NCBI RefSeq assembly: GCF_019464495.1
Contig: NZ_CP080492.1
Location: 1-64,000 of the forward strand
Direction: 5' to 3'
DNA length: 64,000 nt
Origin: Leucobacter luti
GTDB lineage: Bacteria > Actinomycetota > Actinomycetes > Actinomycetales > Microbacteriaceae
Shown: piece after piece, positions 18,519 to 26,328 of the stretch
How positions within the stretch are numbered: position 1 is the stretch's first letter
Layout of the letters: each line of letters opens with the position of its first letter
Made by a program: the position numbers and the translations under genes
Notes under the pieces: model-generated
What the model saw: the letters and a program-made list of their open reading frames with translations, nothing else
The model's database searches: none
Told to the model about the DNA's origin: nothing

Positions 18519-19639
18519 GTCCGCGCCTGGGGTGGGTCGACGTTGCGAAGGGACTGTGCATTGTTCTCGTCGTCCTGTGGCATGTGATCACCAAGGATCT
18601 CGCTGCGGGAGACTGGGGGCCGGGACAAGACGCGATTGACGCCTGGGCCACGCTCAGCGCACTGCTGCTCCCACTGCGCATGCCACTGTTCTTCACCGTC
18701 TCGGGGCTCCTTGCCGCCAGAGCACTGGCCGAAGACCCGCCGGGCACGGTGTGGATGCGGGCGGCGCGCTGGGGGAGTCTCTACGTCGTGTGGGTACTCA
18801 TCCAAACTGCGGTATTCAGGCTCCTCCCCGGCTTCGACACCGCGCAGGCCCATTCATGGGGCGAGCTCCTCGCCGAACTCACGATTCAGCCGACGAACCT
18901 CTGGTACCTGTTCGCCCTCACGCTCTACATCGTGGTGGCGCGGCTGACCCGCAACTTGCCGGTCGGGCTGGTGCTCGGCGCGGCGGCTGTACTCTCAGGC
19001 GTTGCATCGATGGGGATCCTCCCTGACTCCGAGAACCTGTGGCAGGTGCTGCAGAATCTCGTGTTCTTCTTGGCGGCGGTGCGACTGGCTCACGTGGTTC
19101 GCGCGCTCGCCGCAGCGGCTTCGGTGCCTATGCTGCTCGGCACGGGGGTGGCGTTCGCCTGCGCCACCGTGGTGGTCGGGCTGTTCGACGCGCGGCACTG
19201 GCCGGGTGTGTGGGTGCTGCTGTGCAGCCTGGCAGTGACGACGGGGCTCGCCCTCTGTGCGCTCATTGACCAGCACCTTGCCGCGTGTGCGGCGCTCCTG
19301 AGCTGGCTGGGCCGACGCACGCTCCCGATCTATGTCCTCCACATGTTGGTGCTCGCGGTCTTTCAGACAGCGGGCTCGGGGTTCGCCGGTTTGCTCCGGG
19401 CGAGCGGAAGCTGTGCGGGCACGAGCTGTGCGGGCGCGGCTGGAATCCTTGCTGAGATCCCCGATGCCGTTGTCGTTGCACTCTCAGCGATTGCGCCGCT
19501 CGTGCTCACCGCGGCCGCGATTCTTTGTTGCCTGGGTGTGCACCGTGTGATGCTGTGGGCACGGCTGGGCGCGCTGTTCGACCCGCTGCTCGTGCACGCC
19601 GCTCTCGCGGGCCGCAGGGGTGCCATGCGCCGCTCCTGA
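18515..19639 (+). CDS. Acyltransferase-3 family membrane protein
   Basis: A 374-aa protein with about ten membrane segments. The family signature is at the N-terminus: WVDVAKGLCIVLVVLWHV (catalytic His in WHV) and LRMPLFFTVSGLLAARAL. GRRTLPIYVLHMLVLAVF near 265-282 is the usual late conserved segment. Such proteins O-acylate envelope sugars or peptides at the membrane. It is translationally coupled to the Ddl-like gene (ATGA overlap), so it probably modifies a cell-wall precursor or polymer. A VanT-like protein joins such a domain to a racemase; here the two are separate genes in the same locus. Confidence 0.83.
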   Translation: MSPRLGWVDVAKGLCIVLVVLWHVITKDLAAGDWGPGQDAIDAWATLSALLLPLRMPLFFTVSGLLAARALAEDPPGTVWMRAARWGSLYVVWVLIQTAVFRLLPGFDTAQAHSWGELLAELTIQPTNLWYLFALTLYIVVARLTRNLPVGLVLGAAAVLSGVASMGILPDSENLWQVLQNLVFFLAAVRLAHVVRALAAAASVPMLLGTGVAFACATVVVGLFDARHWPGVWVLLCSLAVTTGLALCALIDQHLAACAALLSWLGRRTLPIYVLHMLVLAVFQTAGSGFAGLLRASGSCAGTSCAGAAGILAEIPDAVVVALSAIAPLVLTAAAILCCLGVHRVMLWARLGALFDPLLVHAALAGRRGAMRRS

Positions 19640-19706
19640 GACGAGGAGGCCAAGAAGTGCGAAACGCGATCACCTGAGGCACGTGGTGAGCGTGCTCGCT
19701 CGCAAC

Positions 19707-19772
19707 AGTGCTCACATCTCCGTTGACGAGTGCTCACATCTCCGTTGACGAGTGCTCACATCTCCGTTGACG
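19707..19772. repeat. Three perfect tandem copies of a 22-bp repeat
   Basis: The unit (19707-19728, 19729-19750, 19751-19772) begins AGTGCTCACATC and ends CCGTTGACG; all three copies are identical. It lies between the acyltransferase gene and tRNA-Arg. Multiple short terminal repeats are known at ends of some insertion sequences such as IS21, so a remnant IS end is one reading; a protein-binding array or plain slippage are others. Confidence 0.8.
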
Positions 19773-19831
19773 GCCGTCCACCCACCTGCGCTCATCCGCT
19801 GCAGAGTTGGGCCGCAGCAACACGAACGAGC

Positions 19832-19847
19832 CGGGGTCGTTGCCCCG
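19832..19847 (-). terminator. Hairpin downstream of tRNA-Arg
   Basis: CGGGG-tcgttg-CCCCG forms a short stem-loop about 20 nt past the 3' end of the tRNA on the minus strand. There is no strong T-tract, so termination strength is uncertain. Confidence 0.35.
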
Positions 19848-19867
19848 ATTCGCGTGTGTGTAGTGAG

Positions 19868-19940
19868 TGCCCCCGGCTGGACTCGAACCAGCGACCGACA
19901 GATTAGAAGGCTGTTGCTCTATCCACTGAGCTACGGAGGC
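19868..19940 (-). tRNA. tRNA-Arg (anticodon UCU)
   Basis: The minus strand folds into a full cloverleaf: acceptor GCCTCCG/CGGGGGC (one G-T pair), D arm GCTC...GAGC, anticodon loop CTTCTAA giving UCU, and T arm GCTGG-TTCGAGT-CCAGC. The discriminator base is A at 19868; CCA is not encoded. It reads AGA codons, rare in a high-GC genome. tRNA 3' ends are common integration sites, and the tandem repeats lie about 95 bp beyond this one. Confidence 0.95.
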
Positions 19941-20006
19941 GACCTTAAGAGCGTACACCGGGTGCAGGGTTTGCCTGTGATCTGGTGTGGAGCGGCGCGC
20001 TGCTCG

Positions 20007-20588
20007 TTATGCCCGAGAGGCCGCGCCCTTGGCCGCAGCCTTCGCCGCCCGCTTCGTCTCGCGCACCCGCAGCAGCGTTTCCGGTGAGGTGATGTCGGCC
20101 ACGCTGCGGAAGGATCCTGCCTCACCGTACGGCTCCGCCGCGGCCTCCCAGCCGGCCCCGGAGAAGCCGAGCTGCTTGCCGAGGAGCGCGAGGAAGATCT
20201 TGGCTTTCTGCGGGCCGAAGCCCGGAAGTGCCTTGAGTCGTTTCAGCACGGTCGGCCCGTCGGGATCGCCAGCGGTCCAGATCTGGGAGGCGTCGCCGTC
20301 CCAGTCGTCGAGCAGCGCCTGGCACAGGCCCTGCACGCGCGCCGCCATCGATCCGGGGTAACGGTGCACCGCGGGCGTCTGCGAGAACGCCGCCACGACC
20401 TCGTCCGGATCCGCCCCGGCGAGCGCAGCGGCGTCCACCGCGCCCAGCCGCTCTTGGATCTTGAGCGGCCCGCTAAACGCGAGTTCCATGGCGACCTGCT
20501 GGTCAAGCAGCATGCCGATCAGGAGGGCAAGCGGGTTCTCGCTCAGCAGGGCGTCGGCGGCGGGATCGTCAGTCAGGTGCAGACTCAT
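20007..20588 (-). CDS. HhH-GPD-type base-excision DNA glycosylase family protein
   Basis: A 193-aa protein with GMLLDQQVAMELAFSGP near residues 25-41, PDEVVAAFSQTPAVHRYP in the middle and the helix-hairpin-helix LPGFGPQKAKIFLALLGK near 137-154, the arrangement of an actinobacterial HhH-GPD family of presumed DNA glycosylases with unproven substrate. A Lys/Ala-rich tail ends the protein. The start is the ATG at 20588, 6 nt after TACACT and without Shine-Dalgarno; the in-frame upstream extension is not protein-like. Confidence 0.82.
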   Translation of the reverse strand: MSLHLTDDPAADALLSENPLALLIGMLLDQQVAMELAFSGPLKIQERLGAVDAAALAGADPDEVVAAFSQTPAVHRYPGSMAARVQGLCQALLDDWDGDASQIWTAGDPDGPTVLKRLKALPGFGPQKAKIFLALLGKQLGFSGAGWEAAAEPYGEAGSFRSVADITSPETLLRVRETKRAAKAAAKGAASRA

Positions 20589-20594
20589 GCATCC

Positions 20595-20600
20595 AGTGTA
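20595..20600 (-). promoter_or_regulatory. -10 box TACACT, leaderless start of the HhH-GPD gene
   Basis: TACACT on the minus strand ends 6 nt before the ATG at 20588. Confidence 0.4.
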
Positions 20601-20736
20601 CGCAGCAGCGATGAGGCTCAGGTGCGTGGTTCTCGGGGGAGGAGGGCGCCATCTGAACTCCCTCACTGAGGGGGAGGGAGCGCGGAAGGTGAGTGGGGCG
20701 GGGCGGGTGAGCGTGGAGCCCCAACCCGGGACCTTG

Positions 20737-21177
20737 CTATTCCAAGCGATTCACCATCGCGAGCGCAGCGCGTTCGACGTAGTCACGGAACGCCGCGTCA
20801 TGCATCGGCGGCAGGGCCACCTCATCAAGTGCGGCGTGCATGTGCTGCAACCAGCGCTCCTTTGCGAGCGGCGTGACCGGGAACGGCTGATGACGCATGC
20901 GGAGTCGCGGGTGGCCCCGGTTTTCCGAGTAGGTGGTCGGTCCACCCCAGTACTGCTCCAAGAAGGTGCGGAGGCGCCAAATGGCTCCCTCCCAGTCATC
21001 TTGTGGGTACATCGGGGCGAGCACGTCGTCGGTGCGTACGCCGCGATAGAACGCCCGCACGAGTCGGTCGAAGGTGTCGGTGCCGCCGACCTGAGCCCAT
21101 ACCGTGTCAGTCACGGCTGCGCCCGATTCGCCTGAGCGCAGCGTGAGCCGGGGAGTTGGGGTTTGGGGATCGGTCAT
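20737..21177 (-). CDS. glbO: Group II truncated haemoglobin
   Basis: A 146-aa 2-on-2 globin that binds haem and reacts with O2, NO or peroxide. VGGTDTFDRLVRAFYRGV near 31-48, DVLAPMYP and RLRTFLEQYWGGPTTYSENRG are the A-B and E-F region signatures; RMRHQPFPVT contains the proximal His (F8) and RWLQHM follows. Group II assignment rests on the YWGGP and HxPF patterns. The ATG overlaps the MscS stop by 4 nt, making this the last gene of the pepN-mscS-glbO run. Confidence 0.93.
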   Translation of the reverse strand: MTDPQTPTPRLTLRSGESGAAVTDTVWAQVGGTDTFDRLVRAFYRGVRTDDVLAPMYPQDDWEGAIWRLRTFLEQYWGGPTTYSENRGHPRLRMRHQPFPVTPLAKERWLQHMHAALDEVALPPMHDAAFRDYVERAALAMVNRLE

Positions 21178-22067
21178 GCGGTGCCTCCTGGCAGCGTCGG
21201 TCGCTCATCGGACAGGGCGATACCCTCTTCGCGGAATTTACGGCGGAGCTCAGCGCGGATGCCGCGCTGCACTTCCCACTGCGCCTCGGGACGGGTGCGG
21301 ACCGCCAGCCGGAGGGTTGCGCGATCGCCAAACACGCTTTCGAGGCCGAGAATCTCGGGCTGGCCGGTAACTTTTCGGGCGTACTTCTCAGAGGTGAGCA
21401 GCGCGCGGGCGGCCTCGAGTGTCACCTCGGAGACGTGGGTGAGATCCTGATCCGCATCCACTGTGACGTCAATGAGTGCGCGCCCCCATCCCTGGGACGA
21501 GTTGCCGAGGGTGAGGATCTCTCCGTTACGAATGTGCCAGAGTGTGCCGTCCAGGGCGCGCACCTGAGTGATGCGGATCCCGACATCCTCAACCGTCCCG
21601 TTGATCGTGCCGATCGTGACGACGTCGCCGATGCCGAGCTGATCCTCAAACACCATGAAAATCCCGTTGAGGATGTCCTTCACGATGTTCTGGGCGCCAA
21701 AGGCGAGTCCGGCGGCCACGATACCGGCCGAGGTCAGCACGGCTCCGAGATTGACCCCCAGCTGTGCGAGGATCAGGATCAGGGCCACGATCACCACAGT
21801 CCACGAGATGATGTGGCGCCCGACAGTGCCGAGTGTGCGGGTACGCTGCACGGCGCGCGCATTGACGTAGGGAGCTGCCTGCATCTCAGACGTCGTGTCC
21901 ACGTCCTGCGCGCGTTTGACCCCGCGCACCACCTGGGTGACGGTGCGCATGAGGAGTCGGCGCAGCGCCCAGTTCGCGAAGACCGCGAGCAGCACGATCA
22001 ACAGGCTATTGATGAGCACGCAAAACTCCAAATAGAAGCTTAGGAGCGCTGCGCCGACCTCTTTCAT
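21174..22067 (-). CDS. MscS-family mechanosensitive ion channel
   Basis: A 297-aa membrane protein with an N-terminal hydrophobic helix (about 8-35), another near 88-105 and the pore-lining TM3 GIVAAGLAFGAQNIVKDI near 114-131, the most conserved MscS element. The following beta domain (GTINGTVEDVGIRITQVRA) and C-terminal mixed domain match the family. It would release solutes on hypo-osmotic shock. ATG at 22067 shares one base with the pepN stop (TGATG). Confidence 0.92.
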   Translation of the reverse strand: MKEVGAALLSFYLEFCVLINSLLIVLLAVFANWALRRLLMRTVTQVVRGVKRAQDVDTTSEMQAAPYVNARAVQRTRTLGTVGRHIISWTVVIVALILILAQLGVNLGAVLTSAGIVAAGLAFGAQNIVKDILNGIFMVFEDQLGIGDVVTIGTINGTVEDVGIRITQVRALDGTLWHIRNGEILTLGNSSQGWGRALIDVTVDADQDLTHVSEVTLEAARALLTSEKYARKVTGQPEILGLESVFGDRATLRLAVRTRPEAQWEVQRGIRAELRRKFREEGIALSDERPTLPGGTA

Positions 22068-24661
22068 CAGGCAGCCAAATCCGCCTGCTGGGCGCGCAAT
22101 GCCCGCTCAACACCCGCGAGGTGCTCGGTAATCATGCGGCGCAACGCGGCCGGCGCAGCAGCGTTGGCGTCGAGCCACGCACGCGTGGCGTCAGCGAGTG
22201 CCTCATTCACAAGCGGTGCGGGGTAGAAGCCCTCGATGAGCTCTTCTGCGATCGCGTAGCTGCGCGACTCCCAGACCGGCGTGATCGACGCAAAGTACCG
22301 CGTGACATACGGTTCGATCAGCGCGAGGTCGTGTGCCCGCGTGAAGCCGAGGCCCGTCGCGCGCACGATCGCATTGGGCTGGTCGGCGTTGTCAAATACC
22401 GATGCCCACGCTGCTGCTTTGTCAGCCGCGGTCGGGAGCGCCGCCCGAGCATGTGCTGCGGATTGGTTGCCATTGGCCGTGCGATCCTCTGCGAGGCGCG
22501 CATCAATCTGCTCGGTGGTAGCCCGCCCACCAGCTGCGAGCGCAATGAGCAGCTCCCAGCCGAGGTCCGTGTCGATGTCGAGACCGTCCATGGGCAGCGC
22601 GCCGTCGAACAGCCCCTGCACCGTGTCGAGCTGTTCGGGCGTCGCGGCCAGCTGACCGAACCCCTTCACGAACTGGAACTGGCGGTCGCTGCCGGGCTCG
22701 GCGTCAACTGCGAGGCGCCAGAATGCGTCGGCTACCCGTTCGAGCTGGGCTGCGCGACGCTCAGGGGCGACATAGCTGGAGGCCGCGAGGATGACCTGGT
22801 TCAACAGGGTCCGCAGCGTTGTCGAGGCGGTCTCGGCACTCACGTGTGCGAGCGCGATCTCGATGAAGCGTGAAGCGGGGAACTCGGCGTCGCGCGTCGC
22901 GTCCCAGAGGGTGCCCCACAGCAGTGCGCGCGCGAGCGAGTCCTCAACGTTGCCGAGCTGCGCAGCCGCAGTCTCGAGTGAGCGCTCGTCGAGCCGGATC
23001 TTTGCATAGGTGAGATCGTCGTCATTGAGCAGCAGCAGCGCGGGCTGTGCGACACCAACAAGCTCGGGAACCTCGGTGCGAGGGCCCGCAATGTCCAGCT
23101 CGAGGCGCTGCAGCCGACGCACGGCATCCGAGCCATCGTCCGCAGTGCCGTACAAGCCAACTGCGATGCGGTGCGGGCGGATCGTCGGGTACGCTTCGAT
23201 CGCGGTCTGCTCGATGGCAAAGCTCGTGTAGCGGCCCTCTGCGTCAAGCTCGAAGATGGGGCGCAGCGTGTTGACGCCGGCCGTCTCAAGCCACAGCTTC
23301 GACCACTCGCTGAGGTCGCGGCCACTCTGCGCCTCAAGCTCGGTGAGGAGATCGGTGAGCTCAGTGTTCGCGTGGTGGTGCTTCACGAAGTATTCGTGCA
23401 CCCCGCGCATGAACGGCTCGCGGCCGACCCACGCGACGAGCTGCTTCAGCACTGACGCGCCCTTCGCGTACGTGATGCCGTCGAAGTTGACGAGCACGTC
23501 TTCGAGATCGGTGATCTCGGCGACAATCGGGTGCGTCGACGGCAGCTGATCCTGCCGGTACGCCCATGACTTCTCGGACGCCACGAAGGTGGTCCAGCAC
23601 TCGTTCCACTCGGTCGCCTCAGCGACGCCGAGCGTCGACATGTACTCGGCAAATGACTCGTTGAGCCACAGGTCGTTCCACCACCGCATGGTCACGAGAT
23701 CGCCAAACCACATGTGGGCGAGCTCGTGCAGGATCGTCACGACTCGGCGTTCACGCATCGCATCGGTGACCTGGCTGCGGAACACGTACGCTTCGGTGAA
23801 GGTGACCGCACCGATATTCTCCATTGCGCCCATGTTGTACTCGGGCACGAAGAGCTGATCGTACTTATCGAACGGGTACGGGTAGTCGAACTGCTCCTCG
23901 AAGAACGCGAAGCCCTCGCGCGTCTTGTCAAAGATGTACTCAGCGTCGAGGAACTCTGCCAATGACTCCCGGCAGAACACCCCGAGTGGGATCGTGCGGC
24001 CGTCTCGGCTGGTCAGCTCTGACCGGACCTCCGTGTATGGGCCCGCGATGAGCGCGGTGATATAGCTCGACATCACCGGTGTGGGCTCGAACGTCCACGT
24101 CGCGATCTCCTGCTCCGCCCAGTCTGCGCCCTGCGCCGCGGCTTTCGTGCCAGCCGGTGCAGGGGCGGGCGTCGGCTGGTTGCTGACGACCTTCCAGCGT
24201 GCTGGGGCCGTGATCGTGAACTCAAACGTCGCTTTCAGATCAGGCTGCTCGAACACGGGGAACATGCGTCGCGAATCGGGTACCTCGAACTGCGAGTAGA
24301 GGTAGACCTCGCCGTCGGCTGGATCCACGAAGCGGTGCAGGCCCTCGCCCGTGTTGGTGTAGCGCTGCGTCGACGCGATGCGCACAGTGTTCTGTGCGGC
24401 AAGCCCCTCCAGTTGCACGCGGGAGTCCGAGAACGCGGCGACGGGATCAAGCTCCACGCCGTTCAACTGCAGCGACTCAACCGAGTCGGCGATGAGATCG
24501 ATAAACGTGGCCGCGCCTGCGGTGGCAGCGAAGTGGATCGTGGTGACGGCGCCGAAAGTCTGCGGGCCGCTCGTCAGATCCAGGGCAACTTCATAGCGCT
24601 GCGTGTCGACAACGCTCGCACGTTCCTGAGCCTCGACGCGGGTGAGATTCGTTCCTGGCAC
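22067..24661 (-). CDS. pepN: Aminopeptidase N (M1 family)
   Basis: An 864-aa cytosolic zinc aminopeptidase. The exopeptidase motif GAMENIG is near residue 275, and the zinc site HELAHMWFGD (HEXXH) is followed by the third ligand Glu in NDLWLNESFAEY. QFEVPDSRRMFPVFEQPDLK is the conserved N-terminal domain segment. The length and ERAP-like C-terminal domain agree with actinobacterial PepN. The start is the GTG at 24661, with AGGAG 6 nt upstream. First gene of an operon with mscS and glbO. Confidence 0.96.
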   Translation of the reverse strand: MPGTNLTRVEAQERASVVDTQRYEVALDLTSGPQTFGAVTTIHFAATAGAATFIDLIADSVESLQLNGVELDPVAAFSDSRVQLEGLAAQNTVRIASTQRYTNTGEGLHRFVDPADGEVYLYSQFEVPDSRRMFPVFEQPDLKATFEFTITAPARWKVVSNQPTPAPAPAGTKAAAQGADWAEQEIATWTFEPTPVMSSYITALIAGPYTEVRSELTSRDGRTIPLGVFCRESLAEFLDAEYIFDKTREGFAFFEEQFDYPYPFDKYDQLFVPEYNMGAMENIGAVTFTEAYVFRSQVTDAMRERRVVTILHELAHMWFGDLVTMRWWNDLWLNESFAEYMSTLGVAEATEWNECWTTFVASEKSWAYRQDQLPSTHPIVAEITDLEDVLVNFDGITYAKGASVLKQLVAWVGREPFMRGVHEYFVKHHHANTELTDLLTELEAQSGRDLSEWSKLWLETAGVNTLRPIFELDAEGRYTSFAIEQTAIEAYPTIRPHRIAVGLYGTADDGSDAVRRLQRLELDIAGPRTEVPELVGVAQPALLLLNDDDLTYAKIRLDERSLETAAAQLGNVEDSLARALLWGTLWDATRDAEFPASRFIEIALAHVSAETASTTLRTLLNQVILAASSYVAPERRAAQLERVADAFWRLAVDAEPGSDRQFQFVKGFGQLAATPEQLDTVQGLFDGALPMDGLDIDTDLGWELLIALAAGGRATTEQIDARLAEDRTANGNQSAAHARAALPTAADKAAAWASVFDNADQPNAIVRATGLGFTRAHDLALIEPYVTRYFASITPVWESRSYAIAEELIEGFYPAPLVNEALADATRAWLDANAAAPAALRRMITEHLAGVERALRAQQADLAA

Positions 24662-24722
24662 TACTGCTCCTGACCGGTGAATGGGTGGTGATAGAACCCA
24701 GCCTACGCCGGGTCACTATGGG

Positions 24723-24728
24723 TAGGCT
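24723..24728 (+). promoter_or_regulatory. -10 box TAGGCT, leaderless start of the Rv2466c-like gene
   Basis: TAGGCT ends 6 nt before the ATG at 24735, in the 73-bp gap divergent from pepN. Confidence 0.42.
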
Positions 24729-24734
24729 GGCGAC

Positions 24735-25354
24735 ATGAGCACAGTGCAGTCGATTCCCGAACAGCCCGAGGTCGAGTTCTGGTTTGATCCCATTTGTCCC
24801 TGGTGCTGGATGACCAGCCGGTGGGCCAGCGAAGTCGCTGCAGTGCGTGGCTTCGAGATCACCTGGCACCCGCTGAGCCTCGCGATCCTGAACGAAGACA
24901 ACGAGCCGAATGAGCACTCAGCGCACATGCTGGGTGGGCACCGGCTCGGGCGTGTGGTGGAGGCTGCGCGCGTGGCGCATGGCCAGGAGGTCGTCGGCAA
25001 GCTGTACACGGCATTCGGAACCCGGATCCACCCCGGTCAGCGCAGCGACTTCGACGGGATCCTCGCCGAGGCGCTCGCAGAGCTGGGGCTCCCCGCTGAG
25101 CTCGCGGCTGCGGCTGATGATGAGGCGCTGGACGCACCGCTGCGCGCGAACACGAACCACGCCATGGAGATCGCCGGGCCGGATGTTGGGGTGCCGATCA
25201 TCTCGGTGAATGGCGTTGCCTTCTTCGGGCCGGTGGTCACTCCAGCGCCGACGGGGAGACCGCGCTGCGGCTGTGGGACGGGATCGTTGCTGCGGCCAGC
25301 GTGCCTGGCTTCTACGAACTCAAGCGCGGTCGGACGGCAGGGCCGCAGTTCTAG
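24735..25354 (+). pseudogene. Mycothiol-dependent nitroreductase (Rv2466c) / DsbA-fold family gene, frameshifted near its 3' end
   Basis: Residues 1-170 read as a DsbA-fold oxidoreductase of the Rv2466c type: VEFWFDPICPWCW (CPWC active site), HPLSLAILNEDN, and the cis-Pro loop VGVPIISVNGVAFFGPV. The frame then breaks at the G run 25253-25256. Read one base back, translation continues as ETALRLWDGIVAAASVPGF and YELKRGR to a TAG at 25352-25354, the expected family C-terminus; restoring one G gives exactly 207 codons. In the unshifted frame the ORF runs to 25460 with low-complexity residues. Active-site parts precede the break, so a product may fold poorly but is not obviously dead. A sequencing indel is equally possible. 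Confidence 0.8.
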
Positions 25355-25476
25355 CCGTCGTCCCAGCGCAGGAGACAGCACCCTCGGCCAAGCCGGGGGT
25401 GCTGTTTTGCGTGCGGGTGTCCGGCGCGGGCCTGTTCGGGCTGTTCGGGCTGAACGGTGACACCACTCGCCGTGGC

Positions 25477-25570
25477 TCACGCAGGAGATCCGAGTTCGCG
25501 CAGGAAATCCGAGTTCGCGCAGGAAGAATTCGGGGATTCTTTCCTGCACGAACTCGGATTTCCTGCGTGA
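25477..25570. repeat. Mosaic palindromic repeat, about 94 bp
   Basis: Two near-identical direct copies of a GCAGGAAATCCGAGTTCGC unit (from 25481 and 25500) are followed, after AAGAATTCGGGGATTCTTT, by an inverted copy ending TTTCCTGCGTGA. The whole element begins TCACGCAGG and ends CCTGCGTGA, so a single strand could fold into a long hairpin. It is non-coding and looks like a REP/BIME-type extragenic element. The 25355-25692 gap holds this element, a short GGGCTGTTC repetition near 25430-25452 and the RHH operator, and no gene. Confidence 0.75.
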
Positions 25571-25664
25571 GTTCGGCTCCCCGCACCTCGGTGAGCGGCG
25601 CCGTGCACCCGGGCAGCCCCGTCAGAGCGCCAAAGTGCAGCTGAAATCACCTCAAACTTGCGCT

Positions 25665-25693
25665 GGTGTCAAAGTGGTGTCACCATGGTGTCA
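25665..25693 (+). promoter_or_regulatory. Three GGTGTCA heptads at 11-bp period before the RHH gene
   Basis: GGTGTCA (TGGTGTCA including the preceding T) starts at 25665, 25676 and 25687, exactly one helical turn apart, the last reaching the start codon. Ribbon-helix-helix proteins often bind tandem short repeats, so this is a good candidate autoregulatory operator for the gene that follows. CACCATGGTG (25681-25690) is also a perfect palindrome. Confidence 0.55.
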
Positions 25694-26237
25694 TGGACTT
25701 GACGCCGCACATTGCTGCTCTGCAGCACCAGTTTCTGCTCTCGGCCGCGGCAAGCGGGGAAGAAGCCCAGGCACTCGCCGAGCGCCTGCTCCCGCCGCTC
25801 GAGGCCGCGACGCGCTTGACCATGCTCGATGCGCTGAGTGAGGCGAGCGAGGAGATCACCACTGAGCTTGCCCCCGATCCGTCGATGCGCGGCTGCGCGG
25901 CCGCGATATCGAGTTCGTCGTGGTGGCGCCGTCGGATCTGGGCGGTGGTTCGGCCACCGCGGACCACTCAGACGTCGGCCCGAGCGCCCACGCAGGGCCA
26001 ACAGAGCCAGCGGTCGCTGCCGACTCTGCCGATACCGCGGACGCTACAGCGGTCCGCACCACGCTCCGGATCCCGGAGTCGCTGAAAGCGCAGGCCGAAT
26101 TGGCTGCCGCCGCCGCAGGCATCTCGCTCAACACCTGGCTCCTCCGCAGTATTGCGACCGCGCTCCAGCCGATCCCCGCCCCACCGCGGTCCGAGTCCAA
26201 ACCGGGCCGCAACCACTTCTCTGGCTGGGTCAGCTAG
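25693..26237 (+). pseudogene. HicB-like/RHH DNA-binding protein gene with an internal frameshift
   Basis: The first ~60 codons from the ATG at 25693 (MDLTPHIAALQHQFLLSAAA...) and the last ~100 codons in the next frame form one protein. The second part contains a ribbon-helix-helix domain, RTTLRIPESLKAQAELAAAA followed by GISLNTWLLRSIATAL. The break is at CCCCCG (25871-25876); adding one G gives PGSVDARLRGRDIEFVVVAP and a continuous 181-aa protein ending at the TAG at 26235-26237. It precedes a DUF4097 gene, a pairing also common in streptomycetes. Without the correction the DNA-binding domain would not be made from this start. It could be a sequencing error. Confidence 0.7.
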
Positions 26238-26328
26238 CCAAGACCCCGCTCAGCACCGCCCAAGCGGCCCCCAGGCACACGGCCGCCAGTCCCACGGCCC
26301 CACGCACTTCGAACACAAGGAACTCAAC

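Noticed and set aside
12666-19639. A true vancomycin-resistance cluster
   Set aside because: No VanX/VanXY/VanY dipeptidase and no VanRS pair; the ligase keeps the D-Ala-D-Ala-type Lys-Tyr; MurG and CapA are not van genes.
19707-19772. CRISPR array
   Set aside because: Three adjacent 22-bp units with no spacers and no cas genes.
19734-19958. Minus-strand 74-aa ORF across tRNA-Arg and the tandem repeats
   Set aside because: It is a translation of the tRNA gene and repeats.
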